DNA of 64,000 nucleotides from Enoplolaimus lenunculus (GCA_030248215.1 JASANG010000937.1:1-64000), one strand, 5' to 3'; positions 24,142 to 36,501 are shown, numbered from the stretch's first letter. Program-made: numbers and translations. Notes: a model not told the origin generated them from the letters alone.

Positions 24142-26176
24142 TACTGCTGTTCCGCGGGTAAATGGACGCTTTCAGAGCAACATAGGCCAACTGTAACATA
24201 AATGATAACAGATAGGTTTAAATTTGGTACGAGCTAAATTACAAATCCTACAGAAATTAGCCCAAAGTTTGCAAAGTATTTATTTAATGCATTACGATGA
24301 GCATAAAAATCCTATAACTGTTGAAAGGCACCTGTCGAAGTTTGAACACAAAATTATATTGTCGTAATGGTTTTTTAAAAACTTAACTTTTTTTCTTGCC
24401 CAAAATGGTAATTAACCGTAAAATTTATGAATCTGACATTGTTGTATATATATTCAAACAGTTGCAGCTTAAAAACAGTTTTGGCCGAAATATATCAATT
24501 TAAAAAGAAAGTCGACAAAAGGTCGTCGTTTTTTTGTCAATAATTTTAAAAATACGTTGGTAAGGAGGGCAATTAAATGTGAAACAAATAGTTCTACCTG
24601 GAACCCAAGTGTATTGACGACGTAAAAATCAGCAGCCTTTAAGTGAGATCTCATACATATAGCACCTATTGACACGCCACGCAGGAACAAGCAGCCCTTG
24701 TTTGTGCATAGATGATTGGAACATCGATACCAGATATTAGTTTTTGGCTGTTTTTACATTTTAAGTGCGAGGATTCTAATCTAAAAGTATAAAGCTAAAT
24801 ATTTCACTATGCAGTGAAAGAGTATTTTTTGTTTTTCGTATGCATACTGCCCCAAACCTCACCCCCCGGTTTTAGAGAGGTCGGAGTAAAAATGCACTAC
24901 GTTTTAAGACAAAATCAATTCTCAAAAACTTCACTATAAAATAATTAAATTTTTTTGAGGAGGTCGGGTGCAGAAACGTACGTCTTTCCACTTGGTTGCT
25001 TCGATCGTGAATTTTTTAAATATGCACCCACTAAGCAGATGCTTAGAACCGGTCAGCAGCACTCTGTATAGTATAAAACGAGCCTATATGATTCTAAAAG
25101 GATCAAAGTTTCGGTGTCGGAGGAAACGGAGGAACCGTATGTATGGTTTTGACGTACTGTTCCAAGTACGCTATTGAGAGTAGCTATCCAAACATTTATG
25201 CGTTGCTTGCTGGTAGACTGCACACGCACAGATCGTAGGATAGCTGCCGTGGAAATGGAAAACTCATAGGGTTGCACAGTACTTTCCGCGCGGTACCGGC
25301 CCAGGCTTGTGATCTGTTCGGTAAACATCTGCAGAGCCTTAATAGATGCCCACGTGTATTCTGTAATATTTTTATGTATCATCAATTGAGCATATTGACA
25401 ACTCAATTTACAAAGATTAATGTATTCCATTTAAATTTCACTGCTAAAAAGATGACTTCGCTGCAAATGTTTTTCTCATTAAAAGTTAAAGGTTGTCGTT
25501 TGTTTTTTTTGTTTAGTGCCATAAAAGTGTTTGGCTATAAAACAGAAGCTTTTTGATTGTTTGAATTTTTTTTTGGTTAAAGCCGTGGCTCAAAATTTGT
25601 GTCTTAAATTTAAATTTTGTTTAGCTTAATTTCATCTTAGCACTTTTCAATCAAGACGATTTCAAGTTCTGCTACACTCCGCCCATTTCGCAAAATTAAA
25701 TATGATGCTTAAAAAAGCGTGTTTGTTTGCTTAAGCCCAAAACTTTTAATAAATTTATTCTGATATAACACAACCTAGGGCTACTAATATACTGCATACG
25801 CATACATATGTATTTGAGCTAAATAAACTCATTATAAATGTATTTGCCGGAACGAAAGTCTTTAGCACCCGTTTTTTAAATTTTAAAGTTGCAACAGCCA
25901 ACACTAGCGTCGTTTCATTAATCCCTGTACAATGTGATAGGAATGGATGAATTTCGTAATTTTTATTTCATTTCAAACAATCGCAGCATATATCTGTAAT
26001 GAAAAACTGCGAGACAGACATGATTTATAACGAATTTTGAGCGTAAAAATAACAGAATTTCCGTTATTTCTATAACGGAAACAGAAACGGACACGGTGGG
26101 GCGGGACGCTTTTCTTTGGGACTAGAATACAAAAGCTTATGCATTAGACTATTTTTTTTGCTTGGCTTACGCTTAA

Positions 26177-27821
26177 CCCTCAACGGCCCGGCAAAATTTT
26201 CACCTTAATCAGCCCAACGGTCTACATATGTAGACAACACAACTAGCGTTAGTTTTGGCTTATCTCAGGGTGCTCTCCTCCTTTAACTGGCTCGAGACAG
26301 TCAGAACTAGTGTTCTGGCGGAGTTCCACCCGCTCCCCGCCCAGCCTCCCACTGCGGGCGCGTTGTCCAGTTAAGCACAGTCGTTGCACGTTATGGTGCG
26401 ATTCATGTGGTCCTTGCACACTCGTTTTCCACATGACGAACAGCTCAATCTCGTAGATTTGCGACAACTTGTGACCTGACATTTGGTCGGTTTACCAGAT
26501 GTAGAAGGTTCGTTTCGCTTTTGAGGCAGCCCGTAAGCCATAAATGAATCCTTTGATTTTGCGTAAATTTTTTCACTACTGTGACGTTTGGTCATATTGT
26601 CTTGCGCTAGTTGTTCGGCTACTTTTTTCATGAAAACATTGCGTGACTTTTGATATCCGTTCAGTTTCATGACAATGAATGCGTTGTGCAACGGTACTTA
26701 GCAGGTTTCGCCGGCATGTACGCTCGCCCCGGTGCATATCCTCTATACCCGTAGAGCTGTTCATCTACTGTAAGTGATTCGGACGGTATATAATGAAGAC
26801 GTAAGCTGGACTGAAATAGGTCCCAAACATCTCGTATAGCAGCCATTTTGTCACTTTTTTTGACGCTCCCGGCGAGTCAGTTTGTTGTCGAATGTTACAT
26901 TTTCCAGCAACTGTTTCATTCTGTTTTTTGACAGCGCGCAGCGGTAAAAGGGCCTGCTGTCGTGTTTGGTGTATAGTGAATCCACAGGAGACAAGTTATA
27001 GCGATCTGCACCAGCTCTGATTAACACCCCAAGCCAAGCTTTCAGCTCGCACATTGGTAGCGTTGAAAAATTGCGCGCCCGCAGTCGCCTACTAGTGAGT
27101 CGCTGAATTGTATGTAAAATGGGCTCGTTTATATAAAGATAAAATGCTTGTGACTCTGTTGTAGGGTTTACTGCAGTGCCTTCGCGAAAGCGAATTATAT
27201 TTCTAGCTAACACACGGACAGGCGGTGTTGTAGAATGCCACTCAACACCCGTCGCTGACAAAAACACATTACTTCCACTAGAAGTCTCGTCCATATCGCT
27301 CAACTCACTACTAGATGCGTCCGATTGTTTTTGTAATTCACCATCACTATCTTGCTCATAAATAGCAGCCTCTTCACTACTGCATTGACCTAACTCAACT
27401 GATTCTGAGTCGTCATTTGAACTATTGTCGTCCGGTTTGTCATCTTCTGTCTCTGAATCACTTGGTTCTAATACACGTCGTACGACCTCAGTCAAAGATA
27501 ATTTATGCAAACCTGACATTTCCCTGACTTTACCTCACCATACAAAACCGTGTGTAAGAACAAAACGTTCCAATTCTTGTCAAAACTCAAACTATGATCA
27601 AATCAACATCTGTCTACATATGTAGACGGTCGGGTTATATAGGTATATGACTCACTGTACAGCAAACTTTTGTTCCCACAATGCTATAAGTTTTTTATAC
27701 TACTATAACAGAATAATTATCGATGGAAATTAAACAATAGATTCTTAACTATAGCACCTGCCGAACAATCAATTGTCGAACTGGTTATGTCTACATATGT
27801 AGACTGTCGGGCCATTGAGGG
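26177..27821 (-). mobile_element. piggyBac transposon, internally deleted
   Basis: The 1645-bp element is bounded by TTAA on both sides (26173-26176 and 27822-27825), with matching ends CCCTCAACGGCCCGGCA and, inverted, CCCTCAATGGCCCGACA. It carries remains of one transposase gene on the minus strand. The palindrome GTCTACATATGTAGAC occurs at 26220-26235, 27612-27627 and 27789-27804, each a short way inside an end. Because the middle of the transposase is missing, this copy cannot move on its own but could be moved in trans. The flanks are TTAGGC-like, so it landed in a TTAA within such a tract. Confidence 0.93.
26368..27519 (-). pseudogene. piggyBac transposase, broken
   Basis: The N-terminal part, 27519-26851, has the usual acidic Ser/Asp/Glu-rich leader and then the DDE_Tnp_1_7 start (FREGTAVNPTTESQAFYLYI, LSKNRMKQLLENVTFD). 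The frame shifts in an A-run near 26855, then continues with ESLTVDEQLYGYRG and MPAKPAKY, which holds the first catalytic Asp. From there the sequence jumps directly to the C-terminal part (26691-26371: FIVMKLNGYQKSRNVFMKK), so the region with the other two catalytic aspartates is gone. The C-terminal cysteine-rich zinc-binding domain is intact (CRKSTRLSCSSCGKRVCKDH, then CNDC). The family assignment is clear and the gene is non-functional. Confidence 0.92.
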
Positions 27822-27825
27822 TTAA

Positions 27826-28137
27826 GGCTTAGGCTTAGGAATAAACTTATTTTTACGCTTAGGCTTAGGAACAAGCTGATAATACTGGTCCGCCCCTGTT
27901 CTTTATATTGGCTCAATCTACTGTATCATAGCCAAACAGAAATATACACCCAGAAAACTCTTCCTTGTCCTGCGCACAAATTTTCAGATATACAATCACC
28001 CATTATACAAAAAATAGTAAAGCTCGGGAAATGTCAACAATAAAGGCGAAACGAGCTATTTGTAATAGCTTCGTCTTAGGGCATTTAACTATTTTACGCT
28101 GCTTGGTTTCCTTTTATCGCTGTAAACACTAGCCTCT
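27826..28137. other. DEG/ENaC upstream region
   Basis: It starts with a TTAGGC-like tract (GGCTTAGGCTTAGGA at 27826-27840, again near 27860), continuing the tract interrupted by piggyBac. The remaining 250 bp precede the channel start codon and show no clear promoter box. Confidence 0.4.
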
Positions 28138-31100
28138 ATGGCAGGATCGTTAGAATGCTCGACGCCTCAGCGTAAATCCAACGCGTTCGCTCATTGGCAA
28201 CTGCCAAAGAGCATCATTAAACGCTCATTCAATCCGTCATGTGTCTCGATTGTATTGACAAATTTTGAAACTTTTTGCGAAACAACACCTTTACATGGTT
28301 TCCGAACTTTGAACAGCGACAGATACCGACGCTGGAAATCAGCTCTTTGGATCGTTATTCTTATTTTATCCGTGGCGCTTGCAATTTTTCAAGTTGGCAA
28401 CATTTTGGCCGAATATTCGAAAGGTAACACGGCGTTCAGTGTAACAGTTGTTGAACCGGACGAAATCAAATTTCCGGATGTTTTGATTTGCGACGCGAAT
28501 CCGCACAATTACGTCGCGTATCAGCGGTACGGGTTGCTGAATAATACAGGTATATACTGCATTATAATTTTCTTATTTTCTAAAATACTGAAGTACTTGT
28601 GGTTTTTTCAAACAAGCGAGCAACTGGGTAATGACGAATTAACCCAATCAATTAATACAACAAATCAAACCAAATAATAAATCGGTTTTAAATTTCAAGC
28701 ATTGACATCATTGGCTACAGTTTGTACGGTCGAAAAATACTTAAATTCTAAAATTACCCCTGTCTCAAAGCCTCACAACACAGTTGGACACAGAAATTTA
28801 GATATGATATCGTATGCCTGAATAGTATTTGAGGTATAAAAATTTTACTTTTGTTCAATATCTGATGCAATTTATGCCAGGAACAAGTAAAACTTCAGCA
28901 AAAATAGACAACTCGTCTAAAGTACGAATGTTGTCAATTTCATCAGAGAATTCAACTTAGGATATGCATTCGAAACTTTCGCATGAAACTTTAGCGTAAC
29001 CGCGCGACAATAAGAAGGTTGATTTGACAATTCACAGCACGATTTGTTGTCCCGTCTTGCTAATGTTTTGTGCAATACGCATGTGCAATATAGTTGTTGA
29101 ACGCTGTGCGCTGATTATTCAGCCCTGAGCTATGTTTGGTAAAATTTATTTGCGGTTTACTCTATACGCCAAAAATGCTTAATCGAATAGGTTATTAAAC
29201 GTACGTTCAACTAAAATAATTGACTATTATGTTTAGGTATCGGCGCACGTGTACTTCTCGACAGCTTAACATGGGAATGGAACGCTACAACTGCGTTGAC
29301 TCGGATTGCACCATCGCGTAAAGTTGGTCGTATGCTCGAAGCGATTGAAGCGATTCAACTTGGATTCAATTTATCGTTCGTTGGACTGACCACTCAACTT
29401 GGACACTCGTGCAAGACAATGTTACACGCGTGTCATCGTGGCAAAACAACACCTGGCCATCGCTTTCCTGAACTTTTCAACTGTTGCGCGGTCGCTGAGC
29501 CAGTAGTTTATTCACGATATGGCAACTGTTTTATTTTTCCCGGTATGAACTGCAATTTGAATACCGAAAAGGCATTAATGTTAGAACAGACAACTTAAAT
29601 ATTCCACAAGCGTCGACTTAATCCTTAAGTTTAGGATCATTAGGCTTTAGGTTTAGGCTCAGATTTAGATGTCGGTTTGGCTTATTCTCGTAGGCGTAGA
29701 CTCAGTGTTAAGTGTGTATTTGATCGAGTATATGGTAAACACAATAGGGACTTTGTTCTAGATCTATCCATTTTTGGGCTTCAAAACTTTGCATATCCCT
29801 ATCTACATACATATACAGTTAGCTCTTCACATAATTTCCTTTGTACTAACTAAAACAGAGTGAATTTAATATGTTTGCAATTTTAAATGTTTTAAGCGCA
29901 CCACTGTGGGCTTTCTTTCAGGTCATACCCAATTGCGGTCTGAGCCGGTCTACGGCGAATTTGGTGCTCTTCTCAGTTTTCAAGCAGCGATAAACGAAGC
30001 GTCATACTTCCCGCAACGAGTGCGTACTCTAGGATTCTATATCGGAGTCGCGTATCAATTTCAGTCAGAATACGACTCACAACTGTTATCAGCGCGACCT
30101 GGGACTTTTGTTTTAGTTCACTTGAAACCACGCAAGAAAATTTACTTGAATCAGCAACGATATCCATGCGTTGACGGCGTTACTATGCTACAGCAGACTT
30201 GTGAAAAACGCTGTGAAATTGCATTGATTCAACAGGTATGAATGAAAAAAGTATCAAATTCTATCTTTAATCACAAGACGCTTCCGCACATGCGGTATTT
30301 GTGCGGGAAAGTTCCGTTTAGTTAGACTTAACGGCCATGTTTTCTATATTCTTTCGTTTCGGTAGTACTGGACTTGCTCCGAAGCGTTGTCACTCGTTAA
30401 CCCAAGGATATTGTCGTTCCCGGTGTCCTCATAAAATGTGTTAACGTGAATCATGTATAACTCGCGCCAACCAAAATACTGTCGGCACCGATCAGCATTG
30501 CCAAGAAGTTTAGGAGGGACCTCAATGTTGAAACGTTCGCATGAGACAATGAGTAGATATTTGTGGATTAATAAAATAGGTTAACGCTTAGACTTAGGCG
30601 TAAGATTACTATTAGGATTAGGCTTAGGGAAATGATAAAACGCCTGGTAACTTCTACCTTATCCTAAAAAATATCTGCCCCCTAGCAAGGCGTGATGGTA
30701 AAACGACCCTGCTCCTGTCCAACTTAACACCAGTGGGGTGGAACTAAACATACACGACGCAACGCATTATTCAACCAATGTGTAACTTTTCTCATTTCGG
30801 TTCCAGTACTGCAACTGCGCACCAATGATTCTCAACCGGTTTGACCGTCACCCTCCGCCAACTCCAATCTGTGAACCGCGTCGCTTGATCAACTGTCTCA
30901 AAACCTATACCCGCCCTCTAATTCACAATATCACTAAATGCCAACGCAAATGTGATCCACCATGTATTCGCTGGGACTATCAAACTACCGAATCATGGTT
31001 GCCGTATAAAATTAGCGACGACACGAGTTCAAATTCAACCGACCACGTCTACGGCGAACGAGCAAATATTCAAATTTTTATGAATAGTTTTGAAATTCAA

Positions 31101-31226
31101 GTAATGAGTCAATTTTACACAATGACGATCGATTCGTTGTTAGGGTCGATGGGCGGGCTGTTTGGCATTTATTTGGGCGGTTCAGTAATCGCGTTCATTC
31201 ATGTCATTTCAACACTTTTTGGTTAG
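28138..31226 (+). CDS. DEG/ENaC (amiloride-sensitive) sodium channel subunit
   Basis: Four exons, 28138-28549, 29237-29542, 29922-30235 and 30807-31226, close in phase to 483 residues. The ATG follows an in-frame TAA. The N-terminus has the conserved His-Gly (53-54, in ETTPLHGF), TM1 is at 68-90, then the post-TM1 FPDVLICDANPHN. The extracellular part is cysteine-rich (CHRG, FNCCAV, TCEKRC, YCNCAP, CQRKCDPPC). The C-terminal signature is SLLGSMGGLFGIYLGGSVI, with the selectivity-filter triplet Gly-Gly-Ser at 468-470 inside TM2. Family members form trimeric cation channels gated by acid, peptides or force; the ligand cannot be read here. The chain ends almost directly after TM2. The stop lies in GGTTAGT, which also resembles a splice donor, so a cytoplasmic tail exon may exist. 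Length is near the short end of the family. Confidence 0.9.
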
Positions 31227-32396
31227 TTTTTGAATTCTGTCTCAAGAGTCGATATCAATGGCTTGTTACTCAAGAGTAAATATGCAACTGTGTGCATTCT
31301 GTTTTAAGATTTACATAGTTGTGCGCTGAGTTTTTGGCCAACCCCACACCAAATAATGCGGAAGATGAGGCTGACAAATTGTTCGATTTCAAAAAGTTTT
31401 TTTTCAGTGAAGCTAAAACATAAGTTACACGGTTGCTGCCGCTAAAGGTGCGTTTGCGCCTTAAAGTGAGCAATTTGGTGATAAATGTAGTGGGGTCGAG
31501 CTAAAAAAACAAAACGCACCTCGGTTGATTTTGTGTCGTGACCTAAGACGCAGATTCGTGCAGTATTTGAAACTGTTCGCTTTTGTTTTGTTAATATTTG
31601 CACACAGTATTTACGTGGATTGGGGCAGAAACGAATCTGTAAATTGTGTTTTTGTTTCAGAGATGATACAAGCCAGTTGCGTCATTTTGCCACGGTACGC
31701 AAACGACCAACACAGAACCATTCAGCATATAGCGGATCTCACTTAAGGCGCCGCTAGCGGGTTTGTGTCGTAGTCTCCGTAACTATGTGGAAATAACAAC
31801 ACAAGTTTGTACATTGCCATCGAAATTGAAATTATTTGCACGATCGCCAATAAAATGCGGTTGCTGTGCGGGGAATTTATAGGTACGTCATGTTAATAGC
31901 GGAAACAGAAAATTTAAAAAAGTAAATCTGCATCGTGTAAAGTTACAACACCGAAACAGACAAAAATTAAGTACTTTATTAATTTAAATACTTTCTACTT
32001 TATTTTTGAACTTTAAATACTTTCTACTTTATTTTTGAACTTTAAATACTTTCTACTTTATTTTTGAACTTTAAATACTTTCTACTTTATTTTTGAACTT
32101 TAAATACTTTCTACTTTATTTTTGAACTTTAAATACTTTCTACTTTATTTTTGAACTTTAAATACTTTCTACTTTATTTTTGAACTTTAAATACTTTCTA
32201 CTTTATTTTTGAACTTTAAATACTTTCTACTTTATTTTTGAACTTTAAATACTTTCTACTTTATTTTTGAACTTAATGACAAAGTTATAATTTATTTATA
32301 CAATGACACATACGGTCAAGATATTGACACGAAAAAAAATCTAATTCTACGTTTGCTTCACTCATTCGAATGATTCCGGCACCAAATTATTTTGAA
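31227..32396. other. Convergent 3' region between channel and vWA gene
   Basis: It contains the presumed channel 3' UTR (AATAAA at 31849-31854) and the 29-bp minisatellite. A 73-codon frame at 31525-31746 has a hydrophobic stretch but no recognisable features and is not called. Confidence 0.45.
31981..32275. repeat. 29-bp minisatellite, about 10 copies
   Basis: A near-perfect tandem array of a 29-bp unit containing AAATACTTTCTACTTTATTT, with ten copies counted. The copies are almost identical, which implies recent expansion or homogenisation. It lies between the convergent ends of the DEG/ENaC and vWA genes, starting 122 bp past the vWA stop codon. Confidence 0.97.
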
Positions 32397-35300
32397 TTAC
32401 TGGAACGCATGTGTGCAAAACCATTTCAATAATTGCATAATTGACTGGTCAGTTGGTTCCACAAATGAATCCATCTGGTATACATGTTTATCACCGGCAA
32501 TAGTCTGAAATATGAATAATTGTCAATGAAGAAATCTCGGAGTCTGAAATATGGATTACTGTCAATGAAGAACTCTACCGGAGTTTGCAAAGAAGTGCTA
32601 TATATGTAATCGGCTATAGTCTGGTATATGGGTAACGGCTATGTAGTACTTTAAATTACTGTTGAAGAAATAACAAATTCTTCCAGAATAAAGAAACCTG
32701 TGATACAGAATGCAAACGTTCACACGATCAGAAGCATTTTGAGTTTACTCACAGTTTCCGTGAACAAACCCTGAAGAAACACTTGTATACTGTCAGTATA
32801 TAAGCGTTTCTTCAGGTTAGCGTTTCTTCAGGTTCAAGCAATTTTTGGTTTGCCGAAAGTTGTCAGTAGCATTTTAGAGTTTCCTTGAACAAATCCAAAA
32901 GATGTTGGAATAAGCATTTCAAACGTATTTAATAGCAAACGAAAATAAGCGGAATACTGGGGGATGTATTATAAACCAAACGTACTGTAGTGACCCGAAT
33001 AAGAGGGAGCCTGACATTCATTTGGCCCCCCGAGAAGGAATCCCCCTGTTATTCGACGGACTCCTGTTATTCGACGGACTCCTGTTATTCGACGGACTCC
33101 TTTTGATTGGGACTCAAAATGGGAACCCCTTTTATTACCGCTCTTAACTCGGGTAATGCAAGCGTTTCTTCAGGGTTTGTTCACGGAAATTCTACGAACT
33201 TTACCTTGAAAAATTCTACTGTTGTGGGTTGAAGCCCAACGGCAATTACATCAATTTCTGCCTTATCTTCATCGTCAAGTTCTTGGTCGCTTTCTGGCGT
33301 TATTTCTTGCGCTAAAGTGGCTACTTCTTGCGGGTTCATTACCCTAAAAATAATCCACATTACATCATTGTCTGTCAAGTGTGTATATCTTGAGGCCCCA
33401 GCGTTTAGCTAATCTTAACGTGAAAAAACTCTTAGTAAACCATTAAGCAATTGACATATTTGGACTAAGAAGTTATCTGGCCCATGTAAACCTCAGGGAT
33501 AGAATATTTTTATGGGACTGAGATAGAGTAAGCTTAAGCTTTTAGTCTTTTTGCTTAAGCTTAGGTACAAGCTCATTCCTGCGCTAGGTTTAGGCATAAG
33601 CTAGGAACATGCTTATACTACTATTGTTCAGCCCTTAATTGTACATTGGCCATTTTATTATGTTTCAGTCAAGATCCATCGTTCGTTAACAACTTAAAAA
33701 TGTACGACCAGTGGCTCTCAACTTTGAAGTCACACCGAATTAGGGCCGTGCCTAGGGCGGCTTGAGTATTCCGACCCCGGTTAGAAAAATGGGATCCCTG
33801 AAATAGTTTCTCAATTTTTTCACGCTGTGCCGTCCTGCGCATGACACCACTAAACGTTGTAAAGTAATGATGACTAGGTGGTTCAAGCCCTTCCCACCCC
33901 AGAAAAATGAGATTTCTGAAAATGTTCCTTTAACTTTTCAGTTTTTTGATCTGTTGCTGCGTTCCAAGGTACTTCCGTTGAATACACTGCAGTCTTACCC
34001 GCTTCCGGCGAGATAGATAATGACATTTCGAGTATCTTCTCGATTCATATCACTATCCAGAATGTTTCTTGCGTCTCTTAGTGCTCTTAAACAAACATGC
34101 ATCCGCTAAATTTTTGCTCCCGGAAATACTGAGACTACTAAAGAATTAAAGACTCAATTTTAAACCGCTGTTAACAGCCTCTAATTTCATGTTTGGAACA
34201 TAGTTCAGCGAACTATTGAATATGTAACGGCAGCGAGAAGCGGAAAATCGTCATAGTGCTAAACTTTCAAACCAAAATCAAATCCGATGTTTGATCCCTA
34301 AGCGTAATTCCACTAGGAGCCCGAAATTTGTTTTGTTCCATTTGATACGACGCCAACACGAAAAACTGATTAAGTTGCAAATACATCAAATTTCAGTATT
34401 ATGATATATTCCACGGACATAAAACTGCCTTACAACTTTGCAGTAAGTTCCAATCAAATGTCGAATATATATATACCTGTTGAATATCTATTTAAGAACA
34501 AATGACATCTTTCACAGCATTATTACAACAAGAATTCGTGAATTTGATAGCGACATATAGTGTATTCAAAATGTTACCCGTTATTGTAATAGGGACAAAG
34601 CATGTCCCATGTGCCCCAGTTATAACATGAACCCTCCACCTCGAGTTTGCTCATATTGGATCCAACTGTAAGGGATTTACTGCATTTACTTGCCAAGGAA
34701 CAAAGCCTTTTCTACGGGGTTGAAATTTTAGGCCCAGGTTACAAAAAAGTACAAACTTTCTGAACCAATTCCGGGTAGGGGCTAAAGTTTCAACGAGGCA
34801 TATTCATTTAACATCTCTGTCATCTTTGACTTTGACCCCGTATTGATTTGTGACCTGGTTCCAAAACTGACCCGAAAAACGCATAGTAACGCTCACTTTC
34901 CTCCTAAATGGCCCCGATCCTGACGACCACCGCCGAGTTGGTTCATATTGTCAAAAGCGTCTAATAGCTCATCAAGTGTGGTTTTATCTCCAAAATTGAA
35001 CTCAAGCTTAACTGAACTGTGGCCCATTTGGATAAGTGCGACGTTTGCCGCCTTGCCACCTTGTTCGAGCGACATTATTATTTGTTTCGCGTACTGTTTG
35101 ATCTAGAACGCATGTTGCGGAATATGACTAAACACATGGGTACTTTACTGTACTTGCGTATGTAATTAAACATTGGTGTGTACCAGAGTTTAATACAAAA
35201 AACGAACCGAAAAACCGAAAACGGAAAAATATTTTCCGAGAGGTTAGTTAGAAAAAACGAAATAGTTTAAATCTCAGTTACTCTAAAAACAGCGTCAAAA

Positions 35301-35997
35301 CTTCGCGGGAAAACTGGGAAGAATTGAGTGATCTCTAAATTTTTAGAGACAGACTAGGACAACGCAGTTTACAGCATACGAAATTCATCCAAATTTTTAA
35401 ATTTCGATGCAACCGCCATTTTTTCTTTAAAATTACAGAAAACCCGGTGAATATTTACACGTCTCAATTGTGTCGGCAATTATCTTTGAAACTTCAAATA
35501 TCCGTTTCCCGTTTGTGTTTCCGTTATTTTGAACACTATCTTTTCCGTTAATTTTACTATCCATTTACACCTGTTTTACAGGCTTTAAGAATACCCAGCT
35601 TTACTCGCATTTCCTCCCAAAATGAAGCCCTAACTAAGCACTATAGCTATGTTTTTTTAAACGAATTAATTTCTACTTCATAATTTCAAACAAGGACCAC
35701 CACCAAACCTGATTGACGTTGGAATCTGAGCGGTTCTCATGTCCTATTTTTGTACTGTGTATGCCAACTGGTGAACCCTGTACAGTTATTTTAAATATAT
35801 ACACAGTTTCTTTGAGTTGCTATACGATATATGTGCTTAAAACATACAATTTCGAATTCATCGGCTGCGACTGTTGCGTCAAGCAAAACGATAGCGTCAA
35901 CAACCAGGTCACACATTGGCATCGTTCCATCGTCCGTCATACGAATGTTAATGTTCGCCACTGGTGCCAATAGAAGCGACAATGTGACAAAAAATGA
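32397..35997 (-). CDS. Von Willebrand factor A-domain protein, first exon missing
   Basis: Minus-strand exons 35997-35848, 35102-34897, 34085-33999, 33343-33205 and 32504-32397 join in phase to 229 codons plus stop. The order is that of one vWA domain: a hydrophobic leader (FFVTLSLLLAPVA), beta1 DLVVDAIVLLDATVAADEF, then IKQYAKQIIMSL, NVALIQMGHSSVKLEFNFGD, TLDELLDAFDNMNQLGGG, ALRDARNIL, VIIYLAGSG, EIDVIAVGLQPTTVEFF and a final helix ending CTHAFQ. The metal-ion site is lost: D-x-S-x-S reads DATVA, the TNTG threonine is replaced (RQDRG), and TDG of beta4 reads AGS. The first listed exon is entered through a CAG acceptor with a stop upstream, so a 5' exon with the rest of the signal peptide is needed. 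Probably a secreted protein, partner unknown. Family call firm, function open. Confidence 0.85.
32755..33190. repeat. Inverted repeat with nested MITE beside a vWA exon
   Basis: TTTCCGTGAACAAACCCTGA (from 32755) recurs inverted at 33160-33190, about 30 bp long, and TTTCTTCAGGTT-type units are repeated inside the left arm. The TA-MITE copy at 32985-33156 sits inside. The right arm ends about 15 bp from the vWA exon boundary at 33205, so the intron 5' end is made of repeat. Confidence 0.65.
32985..33156 (-). mobile_element. TA-MITE family A, rearranged copy
   Basis: It starts CTGTAGTGACCCGAATAAGA after TA (32983-32984) and contains the inverted equivalents of the family's internal blocks (GACTCAAAATGGGAACCCC near the right). 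Most of the middle is missing, and an 18-bp unit containing GTTATTCGACGGACTCC is present three times at 33050-33105. The right terminus is degenerate. Confidence 0.65.
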
Positions 35998-36501
35998 CTG
36001 CAATCATAAATAGAACACTGGAGGCTGCCCAAACACAAACGTTTTGGCCCATTGTACTTCGATAATGTACCGTTACCTCGTCATTGTTTGGTTCGAAGGT
36101 AGGTACATCTATATCACCTTATTGGTGATAATTCTACACACGTTACAGAATGCGGGTCCCATGTTACTTTAAGGAGTGTCCAGGTTTCTGGTGGGTCTAT
36201 AATATATTAGGTTTAAATTCTAGATTACATTTTTTGCTTAGACTTATAGGCTTAGGATCTCATTTTTGCAACGCTTAGGCATATGCTTAGGAATACGCTT
36301 AATCTACTGTTACGCCCCTTAGTGTAACATTGGCCGAATTGCGGTTCTGCAATATATTCAATTTCACAATCAATTTTCTAGCTGTTCACGACAAAAAGTT
36401 TATTACGCTTTTGAAGTAAATTAAACAAATTAATAGGTTTTTAACATCAAATGTAGCCTTTGATTTATAGTTCTGCAAAAGTACTAAGTGAAAGCTCTTA
36501 C

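Larger units (their letters stand above)
22507..26172. other. Intergenic repeat-rich stretch
   Basis: No gene was recognised. It contains a MITE A fragment (23810-24141), a TTAGGC-like tract (23588-23712) and short inverted stretches built on ACTCAGAA and TTCTGAGT around 23380-23570. Half of a family C repeat lies near 24655, and a CGGAAACAGAAACGG-type repeat end lies at about 26060-26090. Open frames up to 125 codons occur, but none has domain motifs. Confidence 0.45.
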
